A DNA stretch of 64,000 bases from Madurella fahalii. Lineage: Eukaryota > Ascomycota > Sordariomycetes > Sordariales. Location: contig CM056879.1 of NCBI GenBank assembly GCA_029876055.1, forward strand, positions 1,550,001-1,614,000. The letters are read 5' to 3'. The notes under the pieces are model-generated. The model had not been told where the DNA came from. It searched no databases and saw only the letters and a program-made list of their open reading frames with translations. Shown piece after piece: positions 24,841 through 36,426 of this stretch. Each line of letters begins with the position of its first letter. The first letter of the stretch is position 1. The translations under genes and the position numbers were made by a program.

Positions 24841-26124
24841 ATGCCGCTCCCTTCGACCATCAGATACATGTTTTCGACGTTTCCCACCTTAACTATACTT
24901 TCGTTTTCCTTGGCCTTCTTCAGGATTCGTTGCAAATACCGCTACAAACGGCCTGTCGACTGGGACGACTGCGCATTGATCGTGTCTCTGGTACGTATCG
25001 GTCTCACGGCGGTACTATGTCTCCTGGAAACTGCAAATGCAAAACTCTTAACTTTCAGGCAGTGCTTCCTCCTGGTGTCGTTTTTCCTCGTTCTGGCTGC
25101 CGTTGCGCATGGATATGGCCAGCACATCTACGACACCGGCCCCACGTACAGGCACGCGGTCCGCCTTGTTGCTGTATCCGAGTTCTTCGCTGTCACAGCC
25201 GTTGCCCTTAGCAAAACTTCGGTTGCAATCACCCTCCTACGGCTAGCCAATAAGCACTGGCAGTCGACCTTGATCTGGGGAATCGCCGTGCCTGTCAATA
25301 TTCTCATGTGGGGGACCGCAATATATCTCTGGGTCATCATTTGGAATGGGAATCTCGAGGAAGCTTGTAGTATCGGGAAGAATATCGGCCTACGGGAGTT
25401 AACCATGTTTTCTTCCGGCAAGTCGAAAAGTTCCTTGGTATTCCCCTGCCACCGCTAACTTTAACCCTCAACCTTAGTGTGGTCAGCTGCAACGGATTTT
25501 GTGCTCGCGATTGTCCCTTGGTTCATGATCTGGAACCTCCAAATGAGAAAAGCTGAAAAGGCTGGCTTGGGAATCACGCTGAGCCTCGGTATAATGTAGG
25601 CTAGATCCATCCAAAACTTGGCCCACTCCACTTGAACCATGTGCCATATTGACATTAAGGCAACTAGTTCGGGCGTCCTGGCCATAGTCAAGATCACATT
25701 TATCAATTGCAAATACCTTAAAGAAGACATCACCCGTGGGTATATTCTTTCCCGACAAATTTAGTAATTGGATTCAATACTGATAAAAGCAGACGATTCT
25801 GTTCCCCTCGTGGTCTGGACGTTTGCCGAACCAGCAGTCATCATTATGGCAGCCTCAGTCCCTTATTTTCGGCTCTTCATCAAGGAAGTATCCCAAAAAA
25901 CGAAAGGGAAGCCAAAAGGGTGGACCAAGTCCCAAGCAAAGCAGCAACTATGGCAATCGATCCCCTCCATGCCGAACGGCGGACACGCACGTCAGCCAAT
26001 GTGCACAGTCTCTTGCACAGGAGGGCCCACTGAGTCTTTCACCGTTTTGCCAATAGGCAATATAACGATTCTCAGAACTTGTGAGATCGAAGTTGACATT
26101 GAGCAGGGCGCAGAAGAGTGCTGA
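24841..26124 (+). CDS. PTH11-like seven-helix receptor (fungal rhodopsin-type domain), imperfect gene model
   Basis: The protein shows successive membrane helices: TLTILSFSLAFFRIR; the conserved loop RPVDWDDCALIVSL; FLLVSFFLVLAAVAHGYGQH; LVAVSEFFAVTAVALSKTSVAITLLRL in two helices' worth of sequence; an ILMWGTAIYLWVIIW helix; SAATDFVLAIVPWFMIWNLQ; and VPLVVWTFAEPAVIIMAAS. A hydrophilic tail follows to the stop at 26124. This order is that of fungal integral membrane proteins related to PTH11. Introns seem to lie at about 24991-25058, about 25406-25475 (GC donor GCAAGT, acceptor CTTAG), about 25597-25667 and about 25732-25790. The first and third cannot be joined in frame with the strongest sites, so the gene may carry small indels. 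The start at 24841 is the first in-frame ATG; an upstream exon is possible. Ligand unknown. Confidence 0.65.
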
Positions 26125-26740
26125 CAAATGAGGGGGACTCTTTTGCGGAGGTCTCTCGTCTTGGGATACGTATGATTAGAGCAGGATGGGTGTGAAATCC
26201 TGCGGAGGAGTTGACAAACGCAATAGTAGCGTCATATGAAGACTCAAAACCTGACGTTCCCACGGGGATTCGGGTATCCACGCATACCTTACACCCATCG
26301 CTAAGGTTCAGGAAGGGAGCAAAAGCGTGGCATTCCTACAGGCGATCGAGGCGGTGTGAGCTGCTGGATAGGATGGTCGATTTAAAACATCAAAGCATGC
26401 AGTGGAATGACAGAATTTGAAGGAGGTAACGTCGAGGACTGAAAAATCGTGGTTTTATGAGCAAGGCGCGGACTATGTACATACTTCTATGAGGTCACGG
26501 TATCAACCAGAACCCTACCCACCCGACTGATGCTGCAGCAGACGAACCGGCTCCGACCTCGCCCCAAAGTCCACCGTTCAACTCCAGGCCCCACCCATCC
26601 CGAATGCCGCCAACCTAACTCGCTCGTATAGACATCATATTGTATTCGACTCGTTCGCTGTTGAAAATGCGATGGGTATCGATGTTGAACGGACTCCCTC
26701 TTCTTCCCATCCCGCAACTGAAAGACCGCCGAGCCTCATC
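26125..26740. other. Intergenic, convergent 3' flanks
   Basis: About 0.6 kb between the convergent receptor and MetE-like genes. No gene or repeat seen. Confidence 0.45.
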
Positions 26741-27877
26741 TTACACCGACAAATCCGAGCCCCAAACCTCCTTGGCAATCTCGACCTCTAACCGCACCTT
26801 TGCCCACTGCTGCTCCTCGGTCAAGTCGTTCCCTTCCATCGTCGAGCTGAACCCGCACTGATGCGACAGACACAGCTGGTCCAGGCCGCGCGGGCAGAAC
26901 TTTGCCGCCTCGTGCAACCGCTTGATGACGGCGGCCTTGTCGTCCAGCTCGGCCTTCTTGCTCGACATGACGCCCAGCACAACCGTCTTGTTCTCGGGCA
27001 GGTGCCGCAGGGGGGAGAAGTCGCCCGACCGCGCATCGTCGTACTCGAGGAAGTAGACGTCGACGTCCAGCTCCTTGAACAGCACCTCGGCCACGGGCTC
27101 GTACCCCCCCTCGGCGAACCACTGCGACCGGAAGTTGCCCCGGCACAGGTGGATCCCGATCACCATGTCCTTGGGCCGCTCGCTGATCGCCGCATTGATC
27201 AGCGCGGCGTACTGCTTGGTCAGCTTCTGCGGGTCCTCGCCGTGCCGCTTGGCGGCCTCGGCGCGCATGCCCTCGTCGCAGAGGTAGGCCAGGTTGGTGT
27301 CGTCGAGCTGCACGAACCGGCAGCCGGCCGCGTACAGGTCGGCGATCTCGGCCTGGTACACCTTGACGAGGTCGTCGAAGAAGCCGTCCAGCGTCGGGTA
27401 CGCCTCGGTCGAGATGGTGTCCCTCCCGCCGCGGAAGTGCACCATGGTCGGGCTGGGGATGCACACCTTGGTGGTGACGCCGGCCTTGCCCGCCCGCGCC
27501 TTCTCCACGAACTTGTAGTCCTCGACCTGGATCGCCCGCGGGTGGCCCAGCTTGCCGACGACGACCAGCTTGGGCGGCGTCACGCCGTGCGACGTGAGGT
27601 TGGTCGACGACAGGCTGCCGTGGCGCTCGACGCCCGCGAGGTGCTGCAGGAAGTCGATGTGGAACCAGGCGCGCCGGAACTCGCCGTCGGTCACGCTCCG
27701 CAGGCCATTGTCGATTTGCTTCTGCACGACCGACTCGATGTGCTCGTCCTCGAGTTGCCGCAGCTCAGCTGCCGAGATGGAGTTTGTGTCGAGCTTCTCG
27801 CGCGCGGCGAGGATGGCTTTGGGGCGGAGGAAGGAGCCGACATGATCGGCCCGGTAGACGCCAGCGGGGAGAGGCAT
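26741..27877 (-). CDS. MetE C-terminal-domain-like protein (cobalamin-independent methionine synthase family, YxjG-like)
   Basis: Single exon, 378 residues, beginning MPLPAGVYRADHVGSFLRP. The DHVGSFLRP start, TDGEFRR, QLDDTNLAYL, the zinc-type pair in HLCRGN and the distal CGFSS match the UROD/MetE-like superfamily. The His and Cys of HLC and the Cys of CGFSS sit where methionine synthase binds zinc. The protein lacks the N-terminal MetE half, so it corresponds to the short bacterial YxjG/YxjH type and to fungal stand-alone homologues. It probably transfers a methyl group to a thiol; the donor is not known. Third codon positions are almost all G or C, unlike its neighbours. It has no introns. 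Horizontal origin or high expression could explain this. Confidence 0.88.
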   Translation of the reverse strand: MPLPAGVYRADHVGSFLRPKAILAAREKLDTNSISAAELRQLEDEHIESVVQKQIDNGLRSVTDGEFRRAWFHIDFLQHLAGVERHGSLSSTNLTSHGVTPPKLVVVGKLGHPRAIQVEDYKFVEKARAGKAGVTTKVCIPSPTMVHFRGGRDTISTEAYPTLDGFFDDLVKVYQAEIADLYAAGCRFVQLDDTNLAYLCDEGMRAEAAKRHGEDPQKLTKQYAALINAAISERPKDMVIGIHLCRGNFRSQWFAEGGYEPVAEVLFKELDVDVYFLEYDDARSGDFSPLRHLPENKTVVLGVMSSKKAELDDKAAVIKRLHEAAKFCPRGLDQLCLSHQCGFSSTMEGNDLTEEQQWAKVRLEVEIAKEVWGSDLSV

Positions 27878-27978
27878 TATGTGCTACGGCGTTGACTGTT
27901 GTTTTTCTTTCCTTTTTTACAACTTTTTAAATGTTTCTCGGCGAGGATCGGGTGCGACGGTCGGAATCCGGCCCGTCG

Positions 27979-27992
27979 ACTTTATTTTATAC
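27979..27992 (-). promoter_or_regulatory. Candidate TATA element of the MetE-like gene
   Basis: Read on the minus strand, the segment gives GGTATAAAATAAAG, about 105 bp upstream of the ATG at 27877, a usual distance for a fungal TATA box. There is no direct evidence of use. Confidence 0.4.
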
Positions 27993-29633
27993 CGTGAGGC
28001 ACAGGCGGCGATCCGTGGGTTTGATGTACGGTATGACGAAGCCCTCAGATGAACGGGCGGGTTGCAGTCCCGAGTCCGAGGCTCTGGAGTAAGTGGTACG
28101 CGGACGATCTCTGTGCTACCCTCGCAATGCAATACAATGTAATTTTTCTTCGGGAGGAGGGGCAGTGGTACCAGCGGCTCGGATGGGTGCGTCTGATGCT
28201 ATATAATGAAGGCGCCCGGCAGATCGGTGCAGGGACGGACACCTGCCGGCTGCCACGTTTGCCAATAGGTCGTTTTCTCTGCATCCACCCTCAGGAACCG
28301 CCCGCAAATTGGGCCCGCCTTGGTCCATTCTGCAACACGAAGCATCCAACCTCGGGCGCGTGGCAGCAGTCCATCCCATCCCCCAAGTCCACATGTTGAC
28401 GACAGTGTGCGGGGTAAATGGGGTGGCAACGAGCTGAAGAGGGGAACTAGGCGCAGGGCAAAATGCCGTGTCGGGGAAATAGATTCCCCTCATGCTGGCG
28501 GCTGTCCCCCGAGATGCCTATTCGCGGCACCGCGGCACCACGGAAGCTCGACCGGATTGCCGAGAGGCGATGGCGCGGTAATTATACGAGCAAGGTGCAC
28601 ACGCGACACGCGACAGACGCGACCCGGCAGTTCAATTCTTCGTCGCAATTGGCCTGGCTTGCCGAATGCGGACTGGCTGAGGAATTGTGGAGGTGGCTGC
28701 GCGCGGCTTTTTTTGTAGCAGACCAGACAAGCATTACTTGGTTATTTTTTCTTCGCTCCCCGGATTGTTTCGTTCTTTTCTTTCTTCTTTTGTTTCCGTG
28801 TGGCTTGGCTGGGGTTTGAGTCACATGCAATTTCTGGCAGGGGAAACCAGAAGCACGGGCCAGGCTTGTTGGGGATTGATGACTTCCCCCGTTTTCCCCC
28901 CCTTTACTCATCTCGCATCGGGCATTTCGCGCCGGGCATTTTGAACAACCTGAAAATTTGCCGAATTTCTACTTGTCCGACATGAGCCGTCCCAAAATTC
29001 ATTCGGGCTTAGGGTCGAATGATCGTCGGCGGCTGTTGGCCCAGCTCCCGACTCTGGCGCGAGTCACCGGCAGTTCCGCAGCCGGTTGTTGATCAGCGTA
29101 CGATCGGACAAGGGCAGGCGTGTGGTGCCTTTTGATTGCTTGTGCCTGGCCGCCCGCCCACGAAGGCCCTGGAGGTATTCTCGTTCGTCCTGAGACATTT
29201 GCGGATTCTGCACGCCCCGCCCTTCTAGGGGCTCCGCTGCACAACAGAGATTCCAAACCCTCGGCACGTCGCCGATTGTAGGCAGAAATGTGGGGAAGAA
29301 AGAAGTGGGGTGATAACTCCTTTTAAGAGATTCTTGCTCGGGATTGAGAATTAGGAATTATTTACAGAGTTAGCTGGAGTGCCTGAGAAAGGAAAGTCTG
29401 ATGGCATCATTCCTCTAAACAATACCTCCCGCTACAAACTAACAACAGAAACAACAGCAGCCCGCCTCCACCGTAAGTCATCCGAACCGACACTCGTTGC
29501 CTTCGTCAAGCCGTAGTCTGTAGTTTTATCGTTTGCACATTCCATCGTGCGGGGTATAAGTTTACCAGTACAAGAACGTCGGGGACAGCGGGCACAGCGA
29601 GCAAGTGCAAGCTCAGAAAGCCCCGCGCCCAGC
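27993..29633. other. Intergenic region
   Basis: About 1.6 kb between the MetE-like gene and the 3' end of the hexose transporter, both on the minus strand. Several short frames overlap on both strands; none shows a recognisable protein. Confidence 0.45.
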
Positions 29634-31441
29634 CTAGACCGCATTGTCGGTGCCCGCCTTCTCAAGGTTGTAACCATCATCGGCGGCGACAGTAGCGGCA
29701 AAGGTCGTGGTGGGCTTCCACTTGGCCGAGGTGCGCGGCGTTGTCTCCTCCATCATCTTGTCAACCTGCTCAAGCGACAGGCCCTTGGTCTCGGGAACCA
29801 GGAAGTACGTGTAGACAAAGGCGCACGTGCAGAGGCCTCCCCAGACGAAGAAGACGGATGACTTCATGTTGCCGCGAGACTCACCGACCATGTACGGTGT
29901 GATGACGGCGATGATAGTGTTCCACAGCCAATTGGATGCCGTCGACAGACCGACGCCACGCGAGCGGATCGGCAGCGGGAAGATCTCACCAATCACGATC
30001 CACGCGCCAGGACCCCATGTTGACGCGAAGAAGAAGATGAAAATCGCAATAAAGGCGATCTGGGCGTTGACGGCCGAGACGTTGTTGGCAATGCTCAATT
30101 CGGGGTTGGCAGGGTCGGTGTGGGTATGGTTGAAACCGACCGTGACACCGATGATGGCGACGAGGAACTGGCAGATGAGCATGCCCAGAGCGCCCCAGAA
30201 AAGAATTGTGCGCCGGCCGAACCTCTCCACAGTCCAGAAAGAAATGGGCGTCGACAAGACGTTGATAATGGTGAATACCATTGAGATTAGAAATTCATCA
30301 TCAATGGCGCCAGTCGACTGAAGGAAAGAAGTTGAGAAGTAGAAGATAAAGTTAACACCAGTCCTGGAGGCGAGACAGTCAGTACAAGGGAGCCAGGAGC
30401 ACGCCTGATTGAGGGGGTTCCAAATGTGCTCACCATTGCTGCATCATCTGCAGAGAGGTGCCGAGGATGGTCTTGCGCAAGTTCGAGTTGGCCTTGAAGA
30501 CGGAGCCCTTGAAGCAGTTGGCCCAGCTACCGAACCACGTCGTCGAGGGGATGAGCTGCCGCTCGTACTCTTCGTTGGCGACGATCTCGGCCAGTTCAAC
30601 CTGGATGTATTCAGACTCGCGGGGCTGGCCGCGGAGGCGGGAGAGGGCATCGGTGGCAGCATCCAGGTTGCCCCTCTTCACGAAGTAACGGGGGGAGTCG
30701 GGAAGGAACAGAAGACCGCCCGCCAGGATGATGGCCCAGAGGAACTGAATGGCGATCGGGATGCGGTAAGAGCCGGTGTCGGTTCTCCCTTGCGTGGCGT
30801 AGACGACGCAAGCCGCAAGCATGAGACCGATGGTGATGCAGAATTGGTAACCCGCGACCAGCGCGCCACGAACCTTGCGGGGACACTTGAAGGCGGGGTT
30901 AGCACTGATAAAACCAATCGAGGGCCAGCCGGGATTTTCCACTCACAATCTCGGACATGTACAAGATGACAATGGCAGACTCGAAGCCGACACCGATACC
31001 GGCAATGAGACGGCCAGCAACGATGGGCCCGAGCGGGTGGCCCATACCCGTGAACATCTGGACGACACAACCGGCGACGTAAATTAAGCAGCCGTAGATA
31101 ACGGTCCACTTGCGGCCGATGAAGTCGGCGACATCACCAGCGATGAGGGCGCCGAAGAAGGTGCCGCAGGACAGGATAGAGACGATGAGCGAGGAGTTGT
31201 GTTCGGCAACAGCCTCGGCACCGACGCCCTCGACGGCCTCGATGAAGATCCTGGAGCCCAGGACACCGTTGATGTAACCAGAGTCGTAGCCGAAGAAGAT
31301 ACCACCGAACGAGGCAAAGGCGCAGATCAAGTAGGCTTTCCAGGTAACAGGCGCCTCGATGCGTTCAACATCCCGGGTCGTCGCTAGACCGGCGATGTGG
31401 GCCGCGCCAGGGGCGCCGGCCTCCTTCTCGGTTGACGACAT
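29634..31441 (-). CDS. MFS hexose transporter (sugar porter family)
   Basis: Exons (minus): 31441-30947, 30885-30434, 30363-29634, giving 558 residues. Both introns have GTGAG donors. Family signatures: the first helix with GGIFFGYDSGYINGV, the GRKWTVIYG loop, PDSPRYFVKRG after helix 6, QQWTGVNFIFYFS in helix 7, ERFGRR and PETKGLSLEQVDKMMEE at the end. Twelve membrane helices are expected in the plasma membrane. The protein resembles high-affinity glucose transporters of Sordariomycetes. The cytosolic tail is short, so it is not a sensor of the long-tailed Snf3/Rgt2 type. The frame is open to 31654, but MSSTEKE at 31441 is the natural start. The long gene-free upstream DNA may hold its regulatory region. 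Confidence 0.93.
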
Positions 31442-34400
31442 GGTGGAAACCGTCTTGTCTGCTCTCGGTGCTGACGATGCCGATCTCTCTAGTCTCGTCG
31501 ATGGGATGCCCTGGAGGTGGGTTGAAGAGAAGAAGAGAAGGAAACGAGGGACGGAATGGGACGGGGAAAAGAAAGGGCGAGAGGCTAAATTAAAAGAGCG
31601 AAAGCGGATCTGAAAAGAACGTGGTGAAGGAAGTGGCACCTTCCTGGAGAACAACGGTTACATCTGTTTTTTTCGAGTGTTCCAGGTTTTGGCAAGTTGC
31701 GTGTTAGCGCATGCCGACCACTCAGGAACGGCGCAGCGCTGGGCCCCCTGTTTGGGGGGAAGGTCGATACGTCCGACTTGGCAAGGGGCGTGCTTGGGGT
31801 ATTTCGCCGCTGTCCCGCCGGATCGAGTGCATTGGAGGTGCATTGGGATTCTTGCGGGGACCCATGGCCCCGCGGGGGGGATGGGAACCCATGCAGAATA
31901 CCGCCGAGAATCCGCGGCACCCCCCCGGCTCGTTGCAACGCCCGGAGACGCCCAGGCCGCCCAGGCCGCCCCCAGGCAGCGTTCTGCTCTTCCAAACTCG
32001 TTCCTACCGAACCCCCGGGCGCGCCCGAGGGCACTAGCCCCCCCCGTTGCACTGTCCCTTCTCCGTCCATGAGCGTTCCAGGTCCACTTGGAACGGCCTA
32101 CGCTGCAGTGTTAGGTAACAGTCGCCGCTTCTCCAAGACCGCATCGAGGTGGTCACCAAGGAAAAGCATGGCTCGACATCGCATACACATAGTAAATTGG
32201 CCGAGTCGGTCCGGAATGGTGCATTTCTGGCTTGCCATCCCGAGATCCGACTTCGATTCGCTGGCCGTTTTCCTCGCATGTTGGAGGGTTGCACACGACG
32301 ACGGATGTAAGCGGGAAGCGGCCTGTTGGTGTTCGCTGCTGCCGCCAACAGAATCGTAAATTACGGTACAATACGGAACTTGTGCTAATATGGCCGGGGC
32401 TGCCGAGGACCCAGATGGTCACGGCGCGGCCAACGGGGCCTAATCCGGCGCTGCGAACAAAAGGAGGAAAGAAAATTGAGTGTGAGAGAGGAATGCTGCA
32501 AACCATCAACGCAAGCCAGTGATACGGTGCTGCGCTCAGAACAATCTGGCCGGAACAGGCCAACGATCACTTAACTAGCTACAAACTTTGCCGTTCGCTG
32601 TGCGTTGCTGCCGTTCGCCGCATCCGATGTCCCCACTAATTACATGGTATTTTAGTGCATCTGGCGCTTCTCCATTCTTCTTTTTTCGTCATCCGCTCCC
32701 GTGTCTCGGTCGTTAGAGGATGTCGCGGATCACTCCCCACAAGCGGGTGTTTTGGCGCATTCGTGGCAGCCACAGAGCTTTTTTTGTTATCGCCGGGGCA
32801 TGCACGACACACCAAGGACTTTCTTTTGCTGGGGCTCTCACGCCACCGACGACACAAGCTCGGCCATTGGCGCGGCCCTATTTTGGCGGAGAGCATTGAT
32901 CTTGGCTCTCCTCCAGTCAGTCAGTTGACCCACCCATGGTCCGCGAGCGTGGCGAGTCGTTTGCCCAGAAAGTTAAACAGCCACAGGCCGTCGCCGCCGA
33001 CTGACCACCTTTCGTTCTCGTTAGGCGGGGCAGATGCTTAGGTTCTGCTGAATTAACTTGCGAAGGCAGGGTTTCGCCGGCTGGAAACGGTCCTTTTCTG
33101 GGACTTTCCTCGTTACCTTTCCCCTTTTGTAGCTTCCTCCGCTAAATCGGGGCCCCATATAATCCCGACCGCTTGGTCGGCCTGGGGATCGAAGAGAACT
33201 TTCCCGCATAGCCGTGCCCACCGTGCGCTTCCGATTCTCAGCCCTTTCGTCGCGTGGTCTGTTCGAAGCGCAGGGCCGCCGGTGTAGTTCCAGACTGTTT
33301 CTCGATGCTCGGTGCTCTCTGGGCACTCACCCCTGCCCCGCCAACTGTCCATGCTCAGTGACATGTGTGGCTGCGGCATCAGCGGCGTATGGCGGTTTGT
33401 AATGTTTGCAATTGGCTAGAACCGCACGGGGATTTTTGTTCCATTTCTTTTCTTCTTCGGCCCCCTCCATTCAATCCGGCGACTCACCATCCCTACAAAC
33501 GTAACGTATCTCCAAAAGTCTCCCCAGGTTCTCCATCCGCCAGGCGTTACAGTCGTTGCCAGTGTCCGCTGCTAGCTCAGCTGATCATGCGCCCGCACCC
33601 CATGGTGCCCTCCCGGGCAGGGCGTGTTGCGATGCGGTCTGCCCGCTTCCCCGCTGTTGACTTTGGGTTTAGGGCAGCTCCATCTTTGATGTACTGCGCA
33701 TACGCCTGCGGACGCCCCGCGAAAGGGTTTGGGTGCCACTCTATCTCAGCATCCGCGGCTGCAAAAACCCCTGATTTTGGCGACTCGAATCGCTGGGCTG
33801 CGCAGCGTTTTGGCCCTTTAGAGATTAGATTCTCGTTTTGCGTACGGATCTTGTGCAGCACAACAGCGCAATTAAACCTTCAGATTACCCCTCTGTCTCG
33901 GCGGCCAACGAGGTCGAGGAAACCTCGTGGCGCGCTTTTGTCCAAGGTCACAAGCGAATTCGAAGGGGCCGGCCACAGGTCGCATCCATCGCAACCGGGC
34001 CGTTTCGTTGGTCTGATGCCACTTTTCGTCCATACCTCACAGGAGCCTACACGCACTGCTGACTGGCAAACCCAAGAGCCAACGAACGCGCTCCTTCTGT
34101 CTGTCGAGCCTGTCAAACGAAGCTTGTCGAGGGATCGGCCCGAAACCGACTTCAAGGTGTGCTACACGGTGCCTGCGATTCGTTGGCCGGACCGCGCGGC
34201 AGCTATAGTAACGTGTCGGCCCCAATCCATTATGGGTAACACAAAGCGACGGTTCTCACGTGCGCTTGAGATTTCCGGCGTCTAGAATCACAAGCCTTTG
34301 TTCCAGTCCCTCGGGTCTTCTGGTCGCTGTCGTCGCTTCGTCGGTGAAATAAATGAAAGTTCCTTACGGAGTGGTCCAATGACGCGAACGCCCCTGAGAG

Positions 34401-36066
34401 AGATTTCGTGAGACTTTGTCTCTCTGTAGAAACGGCAATTGGCCTTTTCTGTCTTGTCATCAGCGGGCCTCGTGGCCTGCGCCATGTCAGCAACCACTCA
34501 TAAACCGCACGGTGGGGAAGCGGATCTGACCAGTATCGTAGCGAGGCATTTGCTTGGTTCGACTTCCGATTCCACTTGATCGTCTGCCACCCTGACCAAA
34601 CTAAAAACGCCACAGTAACGGTGGCGCCGAACCTGGCCGGGCGCCGCGTCGGAAAGCGTTGAAAGGAAAAGAAACTTGGCAGCCGTAACGGCCGCTAAAC
34701 GAGTGCCCCAATTGCGGGGAAGGCATGGGGTCGATTGGCCAAGTCGGCAGGTGGCTGTCATCCGCAACAGGCAGGGCATTCATCCCTGAGGTTGAGGAAT
34801 GCAAGACCGAAAGACCTCCGCACCGCAGCTCAAAAGACGATGGTGTTCCGTGGTGATCACGCGCGTCGCCGGAGACGGAGGAAATGTTGACACATGTGAT
34901 AAACTTGAGGACGATGAGAATGGACTACAAAAATTTACAATATGCTGAGGTACGCAGCAGATCCCTACCCACATGCACTGCTTCATGACGCACGCGGTTA
35001 TCCTGATGGTCGCAGAAAATATCGCAGCAAGAGAACAAGAAGCCCTCCTGTTGCGATCGTTAACAACCCCTCAACCCGGTAGGGCGTCTGCCGATCAATG
35101 GCGTTATCACCGGCTGACGGCCATGCCCGCCGATCGCGGCCCGCCACGCCGAGGCCGCACTTGCTGGGTCTTTGGGGGTGGTCCGTTTGCTCATCGAAAA
35201 TTGCAAGATGAACTGGCCAAATCTCATCCAACGCCGCTGTTTGCCTCGTAGACCATGCGCTGTGTTTTGTTCGGCAGGATTGAGACCCTCACAGCTTGCA
35301 GGGCTGTGACACCATGAAGGCGCGGGCTGGCCCCTGTCGCTGGATCCATCTTGTTACCCCTGCCACCTGAACTCGTCTCAAGCTCCTGCTGGACGTACAG
35401 AGCGCTTTGCTAACGCATAATATCCGTGAGAGAATTGGCCGACTCACTGAGCGGACGGGAACGGTGAAGAACTCAAGTATGTTAAGCCGCCGACAAACTT
35501 GACTTGGAATTTCCAGTTGAAGAGGTTTGCGGAGATGCCAAGACTCCTGCATGAATGCAGAAGCTCAAGGACATTCCCCGACTGATCCTTTTAGGACGCT
35601 CTTCGGAGAAGACTACTTTGTTCGATTACCTGAAGCCCGGAAACACGCTTCCTGCCGAGGGAATCGACGTGCGCGGCTGCAATTCATGTCTTGTATCAGC
35701 CGGAGTCAGATGCGGAGATGTTGATAAATGCGGCTCAAATGGCATGAATTGGGTCTGTGGCTTTGCATCCCCCCGGCCTTGCCAAAAGACCGGGAAATAG
35801 AAGTGACCTAGTGGACCATATCGGTATCCTAATAGAGCGTACCTTGATTTAAACTAGCAGCTCCTAGCTTCCCGGTGAGAGACATTAACGGCAAACTGCG
35901 ACTACAACCCGAATAACGGGGTTTAGCTGCTTAGGTACCTTGAGTGTATGCCATGACACAGTACCTATTGAATTACTAGACCAATATTCAAGTACAAGCC
36001 AACCCTTCAGATCAGGCATCCCGAACCCCTCAAAACTATAGTAGTACCTACCTACCTATCAAGTTC
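31442..36066. other. Long gene-free GC-rich region
   Basis: About 4.6 kb. Many overlapping open frames occur on both strands (for example 33365-34285 plus and 31697-32359 plus), as expected from GC-rich DNA. None shows family motifs, splice-joined continuation or protein-like composition. CT-rich and G/C-run segments near 31850-32060 and T-rich ones near 32675-32795 are visible. The part next to 31441 is the transporter promoter. The last segment (35527-35800) has a frame with several cysteines but no recognisable protein. Confidence 0.5.
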
Positions 36067-36403
36067 TCACCCCTGCCACGCCTTGATGATGTGCCGCCCA
36101 AGAACCAGCGTGACAGCCACCAGCGCCATCCGGAACACGGTTCTCCTCCTCTGCTGCTTCTTCTTCTCCTGCACCGGCAGTTAACCCCCCCAACCGCCTG
36201 CGCGAGCCCGCCAGTTCTCTCTAGGGCAGGCGGCGGCCGCCCCAGCATGCGCTCGGTCTCCTGCCAGACGCCATCGCTCATGATGTCACGGGTAATCTGA
36301 ATCTCGTGCTCTTCCTCGGTGTCGTCAAACTCAGCCGCCGCCGGGTCCAAGCGGGAACTCCTAGTTTGGCGGTACCGTCGGCTCAGACCCGGATGTTGAG
36401 GCG
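36067..36403 (-). CDS. Small putative tail-anchored membrane protein, frame broken
   Basis: A coding-like frame enters after an acceptor-type CTAACCTAG (minus strand, ending about 36404). It reads Pro/Arg-rich, then EFDDTEEEHEIQITRDIM, SDGVWQETERMLGR and a Pro-rich linker. In another frame a basic stretch (KKKQQRRR) and one hydrophobic helix (MALVAVTLVLG) follow, ending HIIKAWQG and a stop at 36067-36069. Together this looks like a C-terminal tail anchor behind a helical cytosolic domain. The two parts are out of frame across a G7 run and a (GAA)-type tract near 36160-36190, so a small intron or an indel is needed. An upstream exon with the start codon is not identified. I do not recognise the family. 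Confidence 0.4.
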
Positions 36404-36426
36404 TCGGACTGGGCTAGGTTAGCCAT

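Noticed and set aside
26861..27895. A 344-codon plus-strand frame
   Set aside because: It is the antisense shadow of the strongly GC3-biased MetE-like gene.
33365..34285. A 306-codon plus-strand frame
   Set aside because: Composition is random (Arg/Pro/Ser-rich), no motif and no splice partner; long frames are expected in GC-rich DNA.
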